Source: an uncultured bacterium
Lineage (GTDB): Bacteria > Vulcanimicrobiota > Xenobia > Xenobiales > Xenobiaceae
NCBI GenBank assembly: GCA_934636825.1
Contig: CAKUBG010000015.1
Location: 1 to 62,508 of the forward strand
Direction: 5' to 3'
Length of the DNA: 62,508 bases
Each line of letters opens with the position of its first letter. The first letter of the stretch is position 1. Of this stretch, positions 60,970 through 62,508 are shown one piece after another. The position numbers were made by a program, and so were the translations under genes. The notes beneath the pieces are model-generated. The model did no database searches, was not told the DNA's origin, and saw nothing but the letters and a program-made list of their open reading frames with translations.

Positions 60970-62460
60970 CTATGGAAGAGTAATAATGCCTGAGCTGATA
61001 TAGTCACCATATTTGGCCCTCTTCCAATAAACTTCACCATCAACCAAGGATGGCAAATTGAATTGTTCCTCAAAACGACTGTTCCATATTGTAAAGACAA
61101 CATGATCCCAATCAGAGTCGCCGCACCAACTTATTTCTAAAAGGTATTTATTACAACCAGACCCAACCTGTGTCATAGAGGTTATGATATCACTTCTTCC
61201 TCCTCCGTAAACATAAGCAGAACCAGGATAACTATCAGCAGGTAAGAGTTCTTCAGGTATATCGCAACAAAAAGTCTTGCCATTTCTGCAAATTACACCT
61301 TTAATATAAAACTCTTGGCTAATAACTTTATTGGGATTGCTTGTCACACCACAATTTATATGGCTGCGAGCATTTCCTTCATCTTTAAAATACATGTCAA
61401 ATTTTTCGAACTCATAGCTCACCGCTCTAAAAGTGTCATCATCTTGTTTAAGCGCAAACGCAGTGTGCGACCAGCCAAGAATAGATCTTAATGATGTCGT
61501 TCCCACAATTTCTTGACCATTGGCAGAAAGATATTTGCCACTGACACGTATTGTACCCCATAGTTCAAATGTAGAACGACTTTTCAATACGGATATATCA
61601 AAACTCGGTTTGATGATATTATCACAAACTGTTACATTAAATGGAATAGCATAAGAATACTTATAATCTGTAACATCTTCAACTGAGAAAGTTGTCTGTG
61701 CGGTTACATCAATTCCACTTGGAGATGGGCCTTTTTCCTTATCATCAGTATATGAAGCTAAAGCCAGCATAGGTTGTTCGTTGATAGCGTCAACTTCCTT
61801 TTGTGCACCATGTAAACTAAAAGTCCCTACTTTTTGGTTAAAAGTCTGATAAACTGTTTTACCATTTATTTCTTCAGGCAAATAGACAATAACTGAAGAA
61901 TCATCACTATAGTTTTGAGGTGTTCCGTTATCGTTTACAGTAATTTTCTGACCATCGATATCAGCTGGGACGACTCTTATACTTTCTACATCCTGATCGG
62001 TAACGTAAACGGGTTTATCAATCTGTACAGTTTGCTCACCAGAAGGAGTGGAAGCAGTAACGGAAATTTTGTCAGCTACGCCGCCGTGTTTGCCTTTGTA
62101 GCCAACCGCTTCATATTGACCGCGAGCGCCACCTTCAGCACCCTTGAGTACGTCACTATACACATTGCCGAAAGAAGCTAAATTGGTTACATCGATGCTG
62201 CTGCCATCGTCGGAAAGCAATAAACAAGTAAGTTGCACTTTTTCAGAAGGCTTAACGGCATATTTATCAGCTTTAAGAACAAGCTTGGCGTCTTTATCTA
62301 ACTCGGTAGGATCGCTGCTTTCGACAGTACCGGTGGTGTTGCCATTTTCGTCTTGATTCCAGTCAATGTCTCTTTCATCTGAAGCCACAAAATTACCATC
62401 TTTGTCAAGATAAATAATGACAACTTTGACAGCTTTAAATTGCAATATTAAGTTGAACAC
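60970..62460 (-). CDS. Ig-like repeat protein lacking its signal peptide (paralogue)
   Basis: A 496-residue open frame similar to the lipoprotein at 362-1948. Shared parts include VYVTDQDVESIRVVPADI against IYVTEQTVNGIELSP, and the block ASYTDDKEKGPSPSGID against ATYTNEEGKGPQPEGVD. The N-terminal signal and about 100 residues seen in the first copy are missing. The first usable codon is a GTG at 62460, and an in-frame TAA lies five codons earlier. The gene is therefore truncated, frameshifted, or begins further upstream by a change of frame outside the window. Without a signal it would not be exported. Confidence 0.7.
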   Translation of the reverse strand: MFNLILQFKAVKVVIIYLDKDGNFVASDERDIDWNQDENGNTTGTVESSDPTELDKDAKLVLKADKYAVKPSEKVQLTCLLLSDDGSSIDVTNLASFGNVYSDVLKGAEGGARGQYEAVGYKGKHGGVADKISVTASTPSGEQTVQIDKPVYVTDQDVESIRVVPADIDGQKITVNDNGTPQNYSDDSSVIVYLPEEINGKTVYQTFNQKVGTFSLHGAQKEVDAINEQPMLALASYTDDKEKGPSPSGIDVTAQTTFSVEDVTDYKYSYAIPFNVTVCDNIIKPSFDISVLKSRSTFELWGTIRVSGKYLSANGQEIVGTTSLRSILGWSHTAFALKQDDDTFRAVSYEFEKFDMYFKDEGNARSHINCGVTSNPNKVISQEFYIKGVICRNGKTFCCDIPEELLPADSYPGSAYVYGGGRSDIITSMTQVGSGCNKYLLEISWCGDSDWDHVVFTIWNSRFEEQFNLPSLVDGEVYWKRAKYGDYISSGIITLP

Positions 62461-62508
62461 CTTTCCATAGCTTTATGAGTTGAGTATATTGCTTAATTCA
62501 TCGTCAAA

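Overview
This 62.5 kb window looks like chromosome of a fermentative, probably strictly anaerobic bacterium with a diderm-type envelope. The signs are a bifunctional AdhE next to the redox repressor Rex, a second iron-type alcohol dehydrogenase, a stand-alone [FeFe] hydrogenase with the group B signature, several Lys-independent lipobox lipoproteins, a class III (type IV pilin-like) pseudopilin and the succinylase branch of diaminopimelate synthesis (dapD-dapE). ClpC, KtrAB, a zinc-binding L32 and an IleRS of the long, eukaryote-like class are also present. I cannot fix the phylum by reading alone; Negativicutes, Elusimicrobiota, Lentisphaerota or another deep anaerobic lineage would all fit.

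Layout. 0.4-8.0 kb: a secreted lipoprotein with Ig-like repeats, a radical SAM/SPASM enzyme, ileS and an iron alcohol dehydrogenase. 8.1-17.4 kb is an accessory-looking stretch: LMW phosphatase, Fic protein, a zinc-ribbon membrane protein whose start codon is followed by 14 copies of a 5-bp repeat, a small lipoprotein, an ABC exporter, three four-helix membrane proteins that end in the same C-terminal motif, and a DUF4143 ATPase. 17.4-23.0 kb: a MATE-MerR-MATE efflux operon with a recognisable MerR-type promoter, then a divergent LysR/aldo-keto reductase pair. 23.1-31.2 kb: tRNA-Ala, clpC, manA, a TlpA-like thioredoxin, gpmA, a beta-propeller protein and a DUF1015 protein.

31.2-34.9 kb is a patchwork: a tandem-repeat cluster, the tail of a broken winged-helix gene, a cupin gene, an internally deleted IS200/IS605 element that keeps the tnpB 3' end and both end hairpins, a carboxymuconolactone-decarboxylase-like and a flavodoxin-like gene under a MerR-type promoter, an orphan gene, and five 23-bp direct repeats beside tRNA-Ser. 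35.0-41.0 kb is the redox block (hydrogenase, an APH-like kinase, adhE, rex). 41.3-46.0 kb holds dapD, dapE and alaS. 46.0-50.1 kb holds ktrAB and a large protein resembling the C-terminal half of BREX/DUF6079 proteins. 50.4-56.7 kb holds murB, recG, rsmD, a membrane GTPase and a lipoprotein. 56.8-60.9 kb holds acpP, fabG, rpmF, a YceD-like gene, folA, a pseudopilin and tdk. The window ends in a second copy of the Ig-like lipoprotein that lacks its signal peptide.

How the parts may work together. AdhE, Fe-ADH, the hydrogenase and Rex make a fermentative electron-disposal set. MurB and dapDE feed cell-wall synthesis. AcpP, FabG, L32 and YceD form a reduced version of the usual rpmF-fab cluster. 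The most unusual material is the repeat-driven switch at 10.4 kb, the three-gene membrane cluster at 13.2-15.8 kb, the direct-repeat arrays at 31.3 and 34.6 kb, and the isolated BREX-like protein at 48.2 kb.
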